Below are positions 22,261-31,006 of a stretch of 43,848 nt of DNA, one piece after another (position 1 is the first letter of the stretch; each line of letters opens with the position of its first letter). The notes beneath the pieces were generated by a model, which did no database searches, had not been told where the DNA came from, and was given only the letters and a program-made list of their open reading frames with translations. Source of the DNA: an uncultured Christensenella sp. (lineage in GTDB: Bacteria; Bacillota; Clostridia; Christensenellales; Borkfalkiaceae); the NCBI GenBank assembly GCA_910585235.1, contig CAJUCM010000016.1:1-43848 (forward strand), in the 5' to 3' direction. Both the position numbers and the translations under genes were made by a program.

Positions 22261-22289
22261 AGTATAGCAAAGGGCTACAAAAAAGTCAA
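22261..22289 (-). promoter_or_regulatory. Minus-strand promoter of the structured RNA / BspA-like gene
   Basis: On the minus strand TTGACT (22289-22284) and TATACT (22266-22261), spacer 17. The predicted +1 (about 22254) coincides with the outer end of the long hairpin. Confidence 0.7.
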
Positions 22290-22307
22290 CTCTTCCATTT
22301 TGTTTTG

Positions 22308-22336
22308 TTGACATTTTTTTTGCAAAACGCTATAAT
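22308..22336 (+). promoter_or_regulatory. aspS promoter
   Basis: TTGACA (22308-22313) and TATAAT (22331-22336), spacer 17. The leader is under 25 nt, so no T-box. Confidence 0.88.
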
Positions 22337-22363
22337 CAAGAAAAAACGGAAGAAGGTCTTTTT

Positions 22364-24118
22364 ATGTATTACAGAACGCACACCTGCGGAGAGCTCCGCA
22401 AAGAGGACGCGGGTAAAAAAGTAAAACTTTCGGGCTGGCTCGATTCCAAGCGCGACAAGGGCGGATTGCTCTTTGCCGTCCTGCGCGACTTTTACGGCAC
22501 GACGCAGGTCGTAGCGACGGAAGAACCCTGTTTGTCGCTTTTAAGGGAGATTCCCACCGAATCGACGGTGAGCGTAGAGGGCACGGTTGCGCTCCGCTCC
22601 GCGCCCAACGAAAAACTGCCCACGGGTCTTATCGAGATCATTCCCGAAAAGGTCGAAGTGCTCGGCAGACGCTCCGTGCAGGCGTTGCCCTTCGAGGTCA
22701 ACCGTTCGCTCGACGCGGGCGAGGATATACGCCTGAGATACCGCTTTCTCGATCTGAGAAACAGCGAGGTGCGCGATAAAATCATTCTTCGCTCCCAAAT
22801 CGTCGCCGATCTTCGCAGGCTCATGACGGAGCGGGGCTTTTACGAGATCACGACGCCCATTTTAACGAGTTCTTCGCCTGAGGGCGCGCGCGACTATATC
22901 GTGCCGAGCCGCCTCTATCCCGGCGAGTTCTATGCGCTTCCGCAGGCGCCCCAGCAGTATAAACAGCTCTTGATGTGTTCGGGGTTCGATAAGTATTTCC
23001 AGATCGCGCCCTGCTTCCGCGACGAGGACGCGCGCGCCGACCGCTCTCCCGGCGAGTTCTATCAGCTAGATATCGAATTGGCTTACGCCACGCAGGAGGA
23101 CGTGTTTGAGGTGTTGGAAGGGGTGCTCCCGCCCGTGTTCGCAAAGTATTCGGGCAAGGAGGCGGATAAACCGCCGTTCCGCCGGATTCCCTACCGCGAG
23201 GCGCTCGAAACGTACGGCTCGGACAAGCCCGATCTTCGCAACCCGCTCGTGATCAAGGACGTGACCGATCTCTTTGCAAAGAGCGAATTTACGGCGTTTC
23301 AGGGCAAGACCGTTAAGGCGGTCGCCGTTTCCGATTTTACGGGCGCGAGAAAGTGGATCGACAAGACCGCGGAGGACTTCAAAATCAAGACGGAAGGGGG
23401 CGCAATGTTCTGGTTCCGCCTCGACGAGAACGCGCAGCCCGTCGGCGGTATTTCAAAATTTTTAACGGAAAATCTCGGCGCGCTGAAAGACCGCCTTGCC
23501 TTAAAGGCGAACGCGTTTGTCGCTTTGATCGCGGAAGAAAAACTTTCGCTCGCGCAGAAGCGCGCGGGAATTTTGCGCACCATGCTCGGCACGGGCTTGG
23601 ATTTGCTTGAAAAAGACGTATTCCGTTTTTGCTGGATTGTCGATTTTCCCATGTACGAGATCGGGGAGGAGAGCGGTCAGCTCGAATTTTGCCACAATCC
23701 GTTCAGTATGCCGCAGGGCGGAATGGACGCGTTCCAAAAAGATCCGCTTGAAATTCTCGCCTATCAGTACGACATCGTCTGCAACGGGATCGAACTTAGT
23801 TCGGGCGCGGTCAGAAACCACGATCCCGAAATCATGCTCAAAGCGTTTTCGCTCGTCGGCATGGGAAAAGAGGACGTCGTCAAAAAATTCCCCGCGCTCT
23901 ATCAGGCGTTCGAGTTCGGCGCGCCCCCGCACGCGGGCGTTGCCCCGGGGGTGGACAGAATGGTTATGCTCATCTGCGAGACCGCGAACATCCGCGAAGT
24001 GATCCCTTTTCCCATGAACGCAAAGGCGCGCGATCTTTTGATGAACGCGCCCTCGCCCGTGGAGGAAAAACAGCTTATCGAAGCGAATATCCGCGCCGTC
24101 ATTTCCGAAAAGAAATAA
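22364..24118 (+). CDS. aspS: Aspartyl-tRNA synthetase
   Basis: Class II synthetase, 584 residues, bacterial type. The N-terminal OB-fold anticodon-binding domain (HTCGELRKEDAGKKVKLSGW onwards) occupies about residues 1-110. Motif 2 is CFRDEDARADR. The bacterial GAD-like insert lies near 290-410, and motif 3 GVAPGVDRMVMLI is near residue 530, followed by PFPMNAKARDLLMNAPSPV. Whether it is discriminating (Asp only) or also charges tRNA-Asn cannot be decided by eye. GAAGG lies before the ATG. It has its own promoter and terminator. Confidence 0.98.
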   Translation: MYYRTHTCGELRKEDAGKKVKLSGWLDSKRDKGGLLFAVLRDFYGTTQVVATEEPCLSLLREIPTESTVSVEGTVALRSAPNEKLPTGLIEIIPEKVEVLGRRSVQALPFEVNRSLDAGEDIRLRYRFLDLRNSEVRDKIILRSQIVADLRRLMTERGFYEITTPILTSSSPEGARDYIVPSRLYPGEFYALPQAPQQYKQLLMCSGFDKYFQIAPCFRDEDARADRSPGEFYQLDIELAYATQEDVFEVLEGVLPPVFAKYSGKEADKPPFRRIPYREALETYGSDKPDLRNPLVIKDVTDLFAKSEFTAFQGKTVKAVAVSDFTGARKWIDKTAEDFKIKTEGGAMFWFRLDENAQPVGGISKFLTENLGALKDRLALKANAFVALIAEEKLSLAQKRAGILRTMLGTGLDLLEKDVFRFCWIVDFPMYEIGEESGQLEFCHNPFSMPQGGMDAFQKDPLEILAYQYDIVCNGIELSSGAVRNHDPEIMLKAFSLVGMGKEDVVKKFPALYQAFEFGAPPHAGVAPGVDRMVMLICETANIREVIPFPMNAKARDLLMNAPSPVEEKQLIEANIRAVISEKK

Positions 24119-24128
24119 TACGGTAAAA

Positions 24129-24167
24129 TAAAAAATCGCCGTTCCGCAAGGAACGGCGATTTTTTTT
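24129..24167. terminator. Bidirectional terminator behind aspS
   Basis: ATCGCCGTTCC (24135-24145) / GGAACGGCGAT (24150-24160), loop GCAA, A-run before and T-run after. Shared with the convergent HTH membrane protein gene. Confidence 0.95.
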
Positions 24168-24171
24168 ATTT

Positions 24172-25293
24172 TCATGATTTTTTCAGGCGTTGTTTTGCTT
24201 TTTTGTCTTTCATCGTTTTCCAGATAATGGCGGGGATAAACAGGAACAGCGATCCGAGGATCGCAACGACGGCAAGCACGATTGTCGTAACGATAAACAC
24301 GATCACCGCAAGAATGCCGAGGAAGATTTTCGCTACGATCATCCATACGATCGAATCAATATCGAGCGTAATGATAAAGCCGGGGAGCTTAAACGTAAAA
24401 CCGCCTGCGGTAAACATATCTTTGACGACGCCGCCCCAAAGGAATTGGCTTACAAACGTGAATGAGATCACCGTGCCGACGCCGAGGAGGATGAGAAAGT
24501 AGAATCCGACTTCCGAATCGGAAACGAGGTACAGGACAAGAAACAAAACCGCATTCAGGACGGCAAAACCCGCGCCGACGATCAGCGACAGAGTGCACTT
24601 ATAAGCGGCGTCGTCTTCGCGCTCCTTCCAATCGTTGATAAAGTCGACGAAAGCGTGCGTACAACCGAAGAGCGCGAGCGGACAGACAAAAAGCAACGCG
24701 CCGTATAAGAAAATATCGTCCGAAGAGAGATTGAGAAAGTTGAGCGCCGCGAGTGCGGCGTATCCGATCAAGGCGAGCACCAGCGAGACGATGAGGGGAA
24801 TGTCAAAGCCGTGTCCGATTATTGCCCGTGCGGAAAGCTCGTTTTCAAGTTTCTCTTCCCGCTCTTCGTTTTCCTTGTTTTCCGCCTGTATCCGCTGTTC
24901 CCGTTCGGCGCATTCTTTGCACACGAGCTTCGGGGAATGCGTTGAGACTTTGCTTTCGGTCAGCATTTTTCCGCAGACGGTGCAGACCCCGACCGTCGCT
25001 TCGGCAGGTTCCGCCGTTGTTTCTTCGGGTTTTTCGGTGTTTTCGGTTTTTACAGGTTCCGCTTTGGGTTCTTCCTGTTTTGCGGTCTCCGTTTCCTCGC
25101 CGTTTTCCGCAAAATATCCGAGCGGTACGTTGAAGAATTTGGCGATCCTCGACATTGTGTCGAAGTCGGGCTGCGATTCGTCGCGCTCCCATTTGGAGAC
25201 CGCCTGATAGGATACGTTCATGGCTTTTCCCAGATCGTCCTGCGTCATGCCGTTCTTTTTTCGTAGTTCGGCTATTTTTCCTCCGTAATTCAT
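24172..25293 (-). CDS. XRE-type HTH fused to a zinc ribbon and a multi-pass membrane domain
   Basis: A 373-residue fusion. Residues 1-70 are an XRE helix-turn-helix (KNGMTQDDLGKAMNVSYQAV, then SKWERDESQPDFDTM). An acidic Glu/Pro-rich linker follows, then a zinc ribbon near 105-130 (CTVCGK..CKECAE), a charged helix, and about six membrane helices from residue 165 to the end. The DNA-binding part must be cytoplasmic, so this is a membrane-tethered regulator that may sense the envelope. The ATG at 25293 is preferred over 25314, because AGGAGG lies 12 bases upstream. The signal and target genes are unknown. Confidence 0.87.
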   Translation of the reverse strand: MNYGGKIAELRKKNGMTQDDLGKAMNVSYQAVSKWERDESQPDFDTMSRIAKFFNVPLGYFAENGEETETAKQEEPKAEPVKTENTEKPEETTAEPAEATVGVCTVCGKMLTESKVSTHSPKLVCKECAEREQRIQAENKENEEREEKLENELSARAIIGHGFDIPLIVSLVLALIGYAALAALNFLNLSSDDIFLYGALLFVCPLALFGCTHAFVDFINDWKEREDDAAYKCTLSLIVGAGFAVLNAVLFLVLYLVSDSEVGFYFLILLGVGTVISFTFVSQFLWGGVVKDMFTAGGFTFKLPGFIITLDIDSIVWMIVAKIFLGILAVIVFIVTTIVLAVVAILGSLFLFIPAIIWKTMKDKKAKQRLKKS

Positions 25294-25335
25294 AGTGATC
25301 GTTTTCCTCCTCATAAATTCATAAATCCATATAGA

Positions 25336-25364
25336 ATTATATAAAAATTTACTGAAAATTTCAA
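25336..25364 (-). promoter_or_regulatory. Promoter of the HTH membrane protein gene
   Basis: On the minus strand TTGAAA (25364-25359) and TATAAT (25341-25336), spacer 17. Confidence 0.75.
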
Positions 25365-25465
25365 CAGTATTTTCTCAACCGTTGGTTGAATTTCTAACTT
25401 TTTAATTGAATCGGAAACAAATCGGAATTTTACGGCGGGTCGGGTATGGGACAATTTGTTAAGAG

Positions 25466-25474
25466 CATAGGATA
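25466..25474 (+). promoter_or_regulatory. Possible sigma-E/K -10 element of sigK
   Basis: CATAGGATA fits CATAnnnTA and lies about 30 bases before the sigK start. The -35 partner is not convincing. No good sigma-A promoter is visible in this gap. Confidence 0.35.
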
Positions 25475-25503
25475 TAGAAACAGTAATTTCCGTGAGGTGA
25501 TCT

Positions 25504-26205
25504 ATGCTCGAAATGCTCTACGCCGTGCTTGCGCGTCTCTTCTTTTTTACGGGTTCGTTTACGGACGGAACGTCCTATCCCAAACCGCTCTCCAAGGCGG
25601 ACGAGGAAAAATATCTGAAACTTGCAAAAGAGGGGGATAAATACGCAAAGGATATGCTCGTCAAGCACAATATGCGCCTCGTCGCCCATATCGTCAAAAA
25701 ATACAACGGTGCGGCAGAGACGGACGATATGCTCTCGGTCGGCAGTATCGGGCTCATCAAGGCGATCAACACCTACGAAGCGGGACACGGGACCCGCCTT
25801 GCGACTTATACGGCGCGCTGTATCGAGAACGAAATTCTCATGCTCATCCGTGCGGGCAAAAAACATAAAAAGAACGTATCGCTCTCCGATCCCGTGGGGT
25901 GCGACAAGGACGGGAACGAACTCACGCTCATGGACTTACTCTTTGAAAAAGAAGATAAAGTGTTCGGGAGCGTGGAGCAATCCCTCATGCAGGAAAAGTT
26001 TCTGTCCGCGATCAAAAAACTCTTGACGGAGCGAGAAACGGTCATCATCTGTATGCGCTATGCACTGACGGGCGGCGCGCCCATGGCGCAGAGGGAAGTT
26101 GCGGTCAAATTGAAGATTTCCCGTTCCTACGTCTCCCGTATCGAGAAGAAGGCGCTCGAAAAATTGCGGGTAGGGCTTTCGCGGGAAGATTTTTTATCGG
26201 AATAA
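25504..26205 (+). CDS. sigK: RNA polymerase sporulation sigma factor SigK
   Basis: Late mother-cell sigma factor of endospore formation, 233 residues. A short hydrophobic pro-sequence-like N-terminus (LYAVLARLFFFTG) precedes the typical SYPKPLS start. Region 2 has NMRLVAHIVKKY and then DDMLSVGSIGLIKAI and TYTARCIENEILM. Region 4 has QREVAVKLKISRSYVSRIEK. The gene is continuous, so there is no skin element splitting it as in some bacilli and clostridia. GAGGTGA precedes the ATG. It ends 37 bases before DUF368. Confidence 0.95.
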   Translation: MLEMLYAVLARLFFFTGSFTDGTSYPKPLSKADEEKYLKLAKEGDKYAKDMLVKHNMRLVAHIVKKYNGAAETDDMLSVGSIGLIKAINTYEAGHGTRLATYTARCIENEILMLIRAGKKHKKNVSLSDPVGCDKDGNELTLMDLLFEKEDKVFGSVEQSLMQEKFLSAIKKLLTERETVIICMRYALTGGAPMAQREVAVKLKISRSYVSRIEKKALEKLRVGLSREDFLSE

Positions 26206-26206
26206 G

Positions 26207-26235
26207 TTGTTTTTCGCGGGAAGCTGTGATATACT
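26207..26235 (+). promoter_or_regulatory. DUF368 gene promoter (leaderless arrangement)
   Basis: TTGTTT (26207-26212) and TATACT (26230-26235), spacer 17. The ATG at 26243 lies 7 bases after the -10, at the expected +1, and no Shine-Dalgarno is present. Confidence 0.65.
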
Positions 26236-26242
26236 AAACTGT

Positions 26243-27247
26243 ATGGACGAGCGGAACACGGACAATCAGAACGGCGAAACGGCGGAACCCGAAAAAGAGA
26301 AAGGGAAAAAGAACGCGCTTCTTTCCTTTTTCTATGACGTTTTAAGGGGCGTCGGGATCGGGGTCGCGTTTATCATTCCCGGTTTTTCGGGCGGATCGGT
26401 TGCGGCGATCCTCGGCGTCTATGAACGGCTTGTCGGCGCGATCGCCGATATTTTCAAGCATTTCAAAAAGAGCATCGTAACGCTTCTGCCCATTCTCCTC
26501 GGAATGCTCATCGGCGTTGCCGCGCTCATTCTGCCCATCCAGTGGGGACTGCATCACTATCCCATTCCGACCGTTACGCTGTTCGTGGGGCTTGCGATCG
26601 GAGGGGTTCCTTCGGTCACCGAAAAATTCAAAGGCGCGAAATTCAGTTGGCAGTACGTGCTCGCGCTATTCATTCCGCTTCTTGCGGCGGTTTCGCTGTG
26701 CTTTTTGCCGCTCGCAGGCGACGTGTATTTGTTCGACCTCTCCGTCGGCGGATATTTTCTGCTCATTCTGATCGGAGCCGTCGGCTCGTGCGCGCTCGTC
26801 GTTCCCGGTATTTCCGGCTCTATGTTGCTTTTGATCTTCGGCTATTATAACCCGATCGTGGAACTCGTGACAAAGCACCTTCTGCGCGGGAGCGACGTGG
26901 GGATCTCGTTTGCGGTTCTTGGCTGTCTTGCGGTGGGGCTGGTCGCGGGGTTCTTTGCGATCTCCGTCCTCATGAAAACGCTTCTGAAAAAATGCCCGCG
27001 CGGAACGCATTATTCCATTCTCGGCTTTATCGTAGGTTCGATTCCCGCGGTGTACGTCTCCACGATCCGCGAGGCGGACTCGTTCGAGACTTCGGCGGCG
27101 CTGAACGCGCTCTATTCGTCCCCTTGGTATTGGGTGGTCGCCGTCGTTCTTCTCATTGCGGGCTTTGCGCTCTCGTTCGGCTTTTGGTGGTACTCGAAGC
27201 GCAAAAAGGAAAAAACGGAGCGGACGACGCTCTCAAACGAAAAATAA
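26243..27247 (+). CDS. DUF368 membrane protein, undecaprenyl-phosphate translocase type
   Basis: A 334-residue protein with a charged 30-residue N-terminus and about nine membrane helices. DUF368 hallmarks: GVAFIIPGFSGGSVAAILGV near residue 45, and the internally related GSCALVVPGISGSMLLLIFG in the second half, plus FVGLAIGGVPSV. Members of this family (PopT) were reported to return undecaprenyl phosphate across the membrane for cell-wall recycling; that role here is by family only. The ATG at 26243 is preferred over the upstream in-frame codon, since the promoter -10 ends at 26235. Confidence 0.9.
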   Translation: MDERNTDNQNGETAEPEKEKGKKNALLSFFYDVLRGVGIGVAFIIPGFSGGSVAAILGVYERLVGAIADIFKHFKKSIVTLLPILLGMLIGVAALILPIQWGLHHYPIPTVTLFVGLAIGGVPSVTEKFKGAKFSWQYVLALFIPLLAAVSLCFLPLAGDVYLFDLSVGGYFLLILIGAVGSCALVVPGISGSMLLLIFGYYNPIVELVTKHLLRGSDVGISFAVLGCLAVGLVAGFFAISVLMKTLLKKCPRGTHYSILGFIVGSIPAVYVSTIREADSFETSAALNALYSSPWYWVVAVVLLIAGFALSFGFWWYSKRKKEKTERTTLSNEK

Positions 27248-27253
27248 AATAAC

Positions 27254-27294
27254 AAGGCGCGGATTCCGAAAACGGAATCCGCGCCTTTTTTTTT
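27254..27294. terminator. Bidirectional terminator behind DUF368
   Basis: A 15-bp stem AAGGCGCGGATTCCG (27254-27268) / 27273-27287, loop AAAA, then a T-run of nine. Separates it from the convergent regulator gene. Confidence 0.95.
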
Positions 27295-27312
27295 GTTGGT
27301 TCATAGTGCGGG

Positions 27313-28419
27313 TCAATTTTCGTTCAGATTTTTTACGGTGTTCCCTTCAATGATTTTGAAGGGAACGTAAATTTTATTGCCCACGGTTTTCTGCGCGATG
27401 ATCGAGAGCAGGGTATCGAACGCGATCCTGCCGATTTCCTCCTGATCCTGATAGATATGCGTGATGAGGGGGAGCGTGACCGATTCGTATGCGTCGAACA
27501 TGACGAGAGAGTAATCTTCGGGAATGCTCTTGCCGATTTCGCTGACGGCGGTGGTGATCATCTGTGTGATCGTGAACTCGGAGGAGATGAGCGCGGTCAG
27601 ATCGCGGTTTTCGGTGAGATACTTTTTGATCTCCTCGATGTCCTGACGGAATATGACGGGCGCGTTTGCGGAATGCGGACTCATCATGGTATTGAGGATA
27701 AAGTAATCTTCCACGGTCTTATGGGTCGTGATGAACATGGAAGTGAACCCGTCGAAGCGCTCCTGCACGGAGGAGGTGTTCGCCTGCGGACTTGAAATGA
27801 ATCCGATTTTTTCGTGACCCTTATCGAAGAGGTACTGCGTCAGCTTTTGCGCGGCTTCAAAGTTGTTCGTGCTGACGCTGGGAATGGCGAATCCTGAAAA
27901 ATAGCGATCCACGAGAACGATGGGGAATTTGCGGAAATGCAGTTTGACGAGCGTTTCGTTGTACAGTTCGCTGTGTACGGGCTGAATGATGATCCCTTCC
28001 GCGCCGAGCGCGACAAGGTCGTTGATGGCTTTGGTCTCTTCTTCGAGGGAGTCGATCGAATTTTTATAGACGATATGATAGCCGTGGGCAGCGGCGGCGC
28101 GTTCGACCGCGGTCAGGATCTGCAAACCGAAGCTGAACGCGATATTGCAAAGGACGAGCCCTATGATATGCTGTTGCGGCTTTGCGGGCAGATTTTCCAC
28201 GAATGTGCCCCGCCCCGGCGTGCGGGAAATATATCCCTCCTTTTTCAATAACTGCATTGCTTTTTGAATGGTGATGCGCGATACGAAAAAAGATTCCGAA
28301 AGTTCGAGCTCGGTGGGGAGCAGGGAACCGGGGGGATATTTTCCGACCAGAATGTCATTTTTGATTTCATTGTACACGTCCATATACAGAGAATGGCGTG
28401 AATTATCGTATTCTTTCAT
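27313..28419 (-). CDS. GntR-HTH / LacI-like sugar-sensing repressor of the mannan locus
   Basis: A 368-residue AraR-type chimera. The N-terminal GntR winged helix (about 1-75; KYPPGSLLPTELELSESFFV, then RITIQKAMQLLKKEGYI and GRGTFV) is joined to a LacI-type periplasmic-binding-like sensor domain (about 85-365; HIIGLVLCNIAFSFGLQIL, LGAEGIIIQP, HEKIGFISSP). It would bind an imported sugar and release DNA. It is transcribed divergently from the binding-protein/GH operon, the usual place for its local regulator. A typical ribosome site is not evident. The inducer, perhaps mannose or a mannobiose, is inference. Confidence 0.92.
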   Translation of the reverse strand: MKEYDNSRHSLYMDVYNEIKNDILVGKYPPGSLLPTELELSESFFVSRITIQKAMQLLKKEGYISRTPGRGTFVENLPAKPQQHIIGLVLCNIAFSFGLQILTAVERAAAAHGYHIVYKNSIDSLEEETKAINDLVALGAEGIIIQPVHSELYNETLVKLHFRKFPIVLVDRYFSGFAIPSVSTNNFEAAQKLTQYLFDKGHEKIGFISSPQANTSSVQERFDGFTSMFITTHKTVEDYFILNTMMSPHSANAPVIFRQDIEEIKKYLTENRDLTALISSEFTITQMITTAVSEIGKSIPEDYSLVMFDAYESVTLPLITHIYQDQEEIGRIAFDTLLSIIAQKTVGNKIYVPFKIIEGNTVKNLNEN

Positions 28420-28450
28420 AAAAATACCGTTAAAAAGTTTCTTTTGAACA

Positions 28451-28479
28451 ATTTTATCACAATTATATCAGATTGTCAA
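28451..28479 (-). promoter_or_regulatory. Promoter of the GntR/LacI regulator
   Basis: On the minus strand TTGACA (28479-28474) and TAAAAT (28456-28451), spacer 17. Confidence 0.8.
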
Positions 28480-28559
28480 GTTTCAAAACGTGAAAAAATT
28501 TAATTTGTTATATAAATGTCTTAAAGCTATAAGTAATGTTATAAAAAGTTATAAATATC

Positions 28560-28588
28560 TTGATTTGTCGAAAAATCTGTGATAAGTT
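28560..28588 (+). promoter_or_regulatory. Promoter of the mannan operon, with upstream TTATAA repeats
   Basis: TTGATT (28560-28565) and TAAGTT (28583-28588), spacer 17; a weak promoter as expected for an inducible operon. Between 28505 and 28558 GTTATA occurs three times in the same direction, the last two as GTTATAAAAA-GTTATAAATA, and could be operator half-sites. Confidence 0.5.
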
Positions 28589-28621
28589 AGTGACATAACA
28601 TAATCGGATAAGGAGGAATGT

Positions 28622-30094
28622 ATGAAAAAGATTGTCAGTAGCGTAGCCGCGCTGGCGCTGGGTGTTGCCATGATCGGATCTCTTGCGGGGTGCGGATCGA
28701 ATCCCAACGATTACAGCGAGTATGACAAGGACGGGAGGTTGATCCTCAAAATCTGGGCGACCGATCAGTATGCGAATGCCGAGGTTAAGGCGAAATTCGA
28801 TTCTTACCTTGAAAAATTCAACGCGACGGAGGAGATGAAAGAACTCGGCGTCACGTTGAGAATGTCGCCGATGTCGCTGCTTCCCAGCACCCTGAACACG
28901 GCGTGCCTTACGGGACCGCAGAAGATGCCCGATATCGTAATATGGGACAGATTTTCCACGCCGTCCTATACGAACATTTTAATGCCGCTCGACGAGCTGA
29001 TCGAACAGGACAAAATCGACAAGACGGAATTTTTGACCGAGGCGTATAACGAACTCAACGTAAAAGGGGTTCAGTACGGCTTGCCTCTGGACGCCGACCC
29101 TTGGGGCATCTATGTGAACATGGACGCCGTGAACGAATACAACGAGGGCAAAGAGGGCGCGGACCGCATCGACGCGGACAATCTGAATACTTGGTCGGCG
29201 ATTTTGGACGCGGGCGAAAAACTCACGAAGAGAAACGACAAGGGAATCACGCGTTCGGGCTTGAATACGACGAGCGCGGACGGACAGTTCTTCTCCTTTG
29301 TATATACGGGGACGGGCGAGCTCATCGACACGAGGGAGGGCGCGACCTACGGCGACACGGTCATGAAAGAGGGTGCGGAGCTGTTTAACGACGCGCAGTC
29401 CCTCCGCGTTTACGACGCGCTTGCGTTCTTTAAGGAACTGTATAAAAAAGATCTCTGCGATACGGGTCACGGCGGAACGGACGCATTCGGAAACGGTCTT
29501 TGCGCAATGACGTACGGTTCGATCTACTTCCCGCAGGAGCTTTCCAAATACGCGCTCAAAAACTATAAAATGGTTCCCTATCCCGCACGCGACAGAACGT
29601 ATGTGAACAACGAGGACGCGCCGGGAGAAAAAATCAACGCGAACGAAAACGACAAGTTCGGAATGAAAAACGGACAGGTGGGCGGAATGCTCGGCGGATA
29701 CGGTCTCACCATTCCCCAGCCCGTCAACAAGGCGATGCGTACGCAAAACTGGAAGGATCACGTTGAAAAGGCTTGGGAAGTTATCAAACTCTGGCTCATG
29801 AACGACGAGATGAACGAGCTGTACTTCACCGAGAACCAGTCGATCACCTGCCGCACGGATTTCTGGACGACGAATGAATTCTACACCCAGAATACGGGCG
29901 TGATCGGGGATATTCTTCCCTATCTCGAATACTACAAAATGCGTCCCAGCGTAGCGGGTTACGAACTCTTCGAGTCGAGCGTCGTCCGTTCGCAGATCCA
30001 GGCAATGAAAGAGGGGAACACCGTATATAAGACGTACGGAAACATCCGTTCCTCCGGCAACGAGGTTCTCCGTCAGGCACAGGGGAGAGGCTGA
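28622..30094 (+). CDS. Sugar ABC transporter substrate-binding lipoprotein (family 1)
   Basis: A 490-residue extracellular solute-binding protein with lipobox LAGC (Cys24), anchored to the outer membrane face. It starts the operon with an AAGGAGG site. The mature N-terminus LILKIWATDQYANAEVKAKF is typical of family 1 oligosaccharide binders; MPDIVIWDRF and GVQYGLPLDADPWGIYVNMD mark the hinge and the ligand side. By context the ligand should be alpha-1,6-manno-oligosaccharides released by the two GH76 enzymes of this operon. Confidence 0.93.
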   Translation: MKKIVSSVAALALGVAMIGSLAGCGSNPNDYSEYDKDGRLILKIWATDQYANAEVKAKFDSYLEKFNATEEMKELGVTLRMSPMSLLPSTLNTACLTGPQKMPDIVIWDRFSTPSYTNILMPLDELIEQDKIDKTEFLTEAYNELNVKGVQYGLPLDADPWGIYVNMDAVNEYNEGKEGADRIDADNLNTWSAILDAGEKLTKRNDKGITRSGLNTTSADGQFFSFVYTGTGELIDTREGATYGDTVMKEGAELFNDAQSLRVYDALAFFKELYKKDLCDTGHGGTDAFGNGLCAMTYGSIYFPQELSKYALKNYKMVPYPARDRTYVNNEDAPGEKINANENDKFGMKNGQVGGMLGGYGLTIPQPVNKAMRTQNWKDHVEKAWEVIKLWLMNDEMNELYFTENQSITCRTDFWTTNEFYTQNTGVIGDILPYLEYYKMRPSVAGYELFESSVVRSQIQAMKEGNTVYKTYGNIRSSGNEVLRQAQGRG

Positions 30095-30097
30095 TCC

Positions 30098-31006
30098 ATG
30101 AAAGGGAAAATAAACCTTTCCATGAAGGCGCGGAGAGATATCGTAGGATATATCTTCGTTCTTCCCGCCCTGCTGTGCTTTGTCATATTCGTGCTGATTC
30201 CGCTCATACTGTCGCTGATCCTCAGTTTTTATAAGACGGATATGTTCTTCATGGATATGGAGGCGGTCGGATTTGCAAACTTCGGGCGCGTGTTCCGCGA
30301 TACGCTGTTCTGGCGGTCGATCGGGAATATCCTGCTCTATACGCTCATGGCGGTTCCGATGAACGTGATATTGTCTCTCGTTCTCGCCGCGCTCGTCAAC
30401 AGCAAGATACGCGGATCAAAAGTGTTCCGTCTGCTCTTCTATCTGCCGAGTATCACGAGTACGGTTGCGGCGAGTATCGTCTGGCTGTGGCTCATGAATC
30501 CCGCATACGGGCTTCTGAACGAGATCCTCAACGCGTTCGGACTTCCCGACGCGACGTGGCTCTCGCATTCCAAAACGGCGCTCGTCTCGGTCACGCTTAT
30601 CACGGTGTGGCAGGGCGTGGGCGGAAATATGATCATCTTTGTTGCGGCGCTTCAAAACGTGCCTCAACAGCTGTACGAGGCGGCAAAGCTCGACGGCGCG
30701 GGCGTGTTCACCATGTTCTTCCGTATCACGATCCCCATGTTGATGCCCACCATGTACTTTATTCTCACCATGACGCTGATCGGCGCGTTCCAGCTCTACG
30801 ATCAGGTATATGTTCTCACGTCGGGCGGTCCCGCGAATGCGACGCTCACGCCCGTTTACCTGATCTGGCAGAACTCGTTCGGCGAAAACGCGGGCGCGCA
30901 GGCGGGATATGCGGCGGCGCAGTCGTTTATCCTCTTCCTCATCATTATGGCGGTCACTATCGTTATCCGCCGCTTTGACAGAGACAGTGCGAAAGGGGGG
31001 AAATGA
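30098..31006 (+). CDS. Sugar ABC transporter permease, MalF/UgpA type
   Basis: A 302-residue inner-membrane permease with six helices. The EAA loop that contacts the ATPase reads YEAAKLDGAGVFTMFFRITI (about residue 195). It begins 3 bases after the binding-protein gene stop region and overlaps the next permease by 4 bases (ATGA), so both are translated together as a heterodimer. No ATPase gene is in the operon. Confidence 0.95.
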   Translation: MKGKINLSMKARRDIVGYIFVLPALLCFVIFVLIPLILSLILSFYKTDMFFMDMEAVGFANFGRVFRDTLFWRSIGNILLYTLMAVPMNVILSLVLAALVNSKIRGSKVFRLLFYLPSITSTVAASIVWLWLMNPAYGLLNEILNAFGLPDATWLSHSKTALVSVTLITVWQGVGGNMIIFVAALQNVPQQLYEAAKLDGAGVFTMFFRITIPMLMPTMYFILTMTLIGAFQLYDQVYVLTSGGPANATLTPVYLIWQNSFGENAGAQAGYAAAQSFILFLIIMAVTIVIRRFDRDSAKGGK

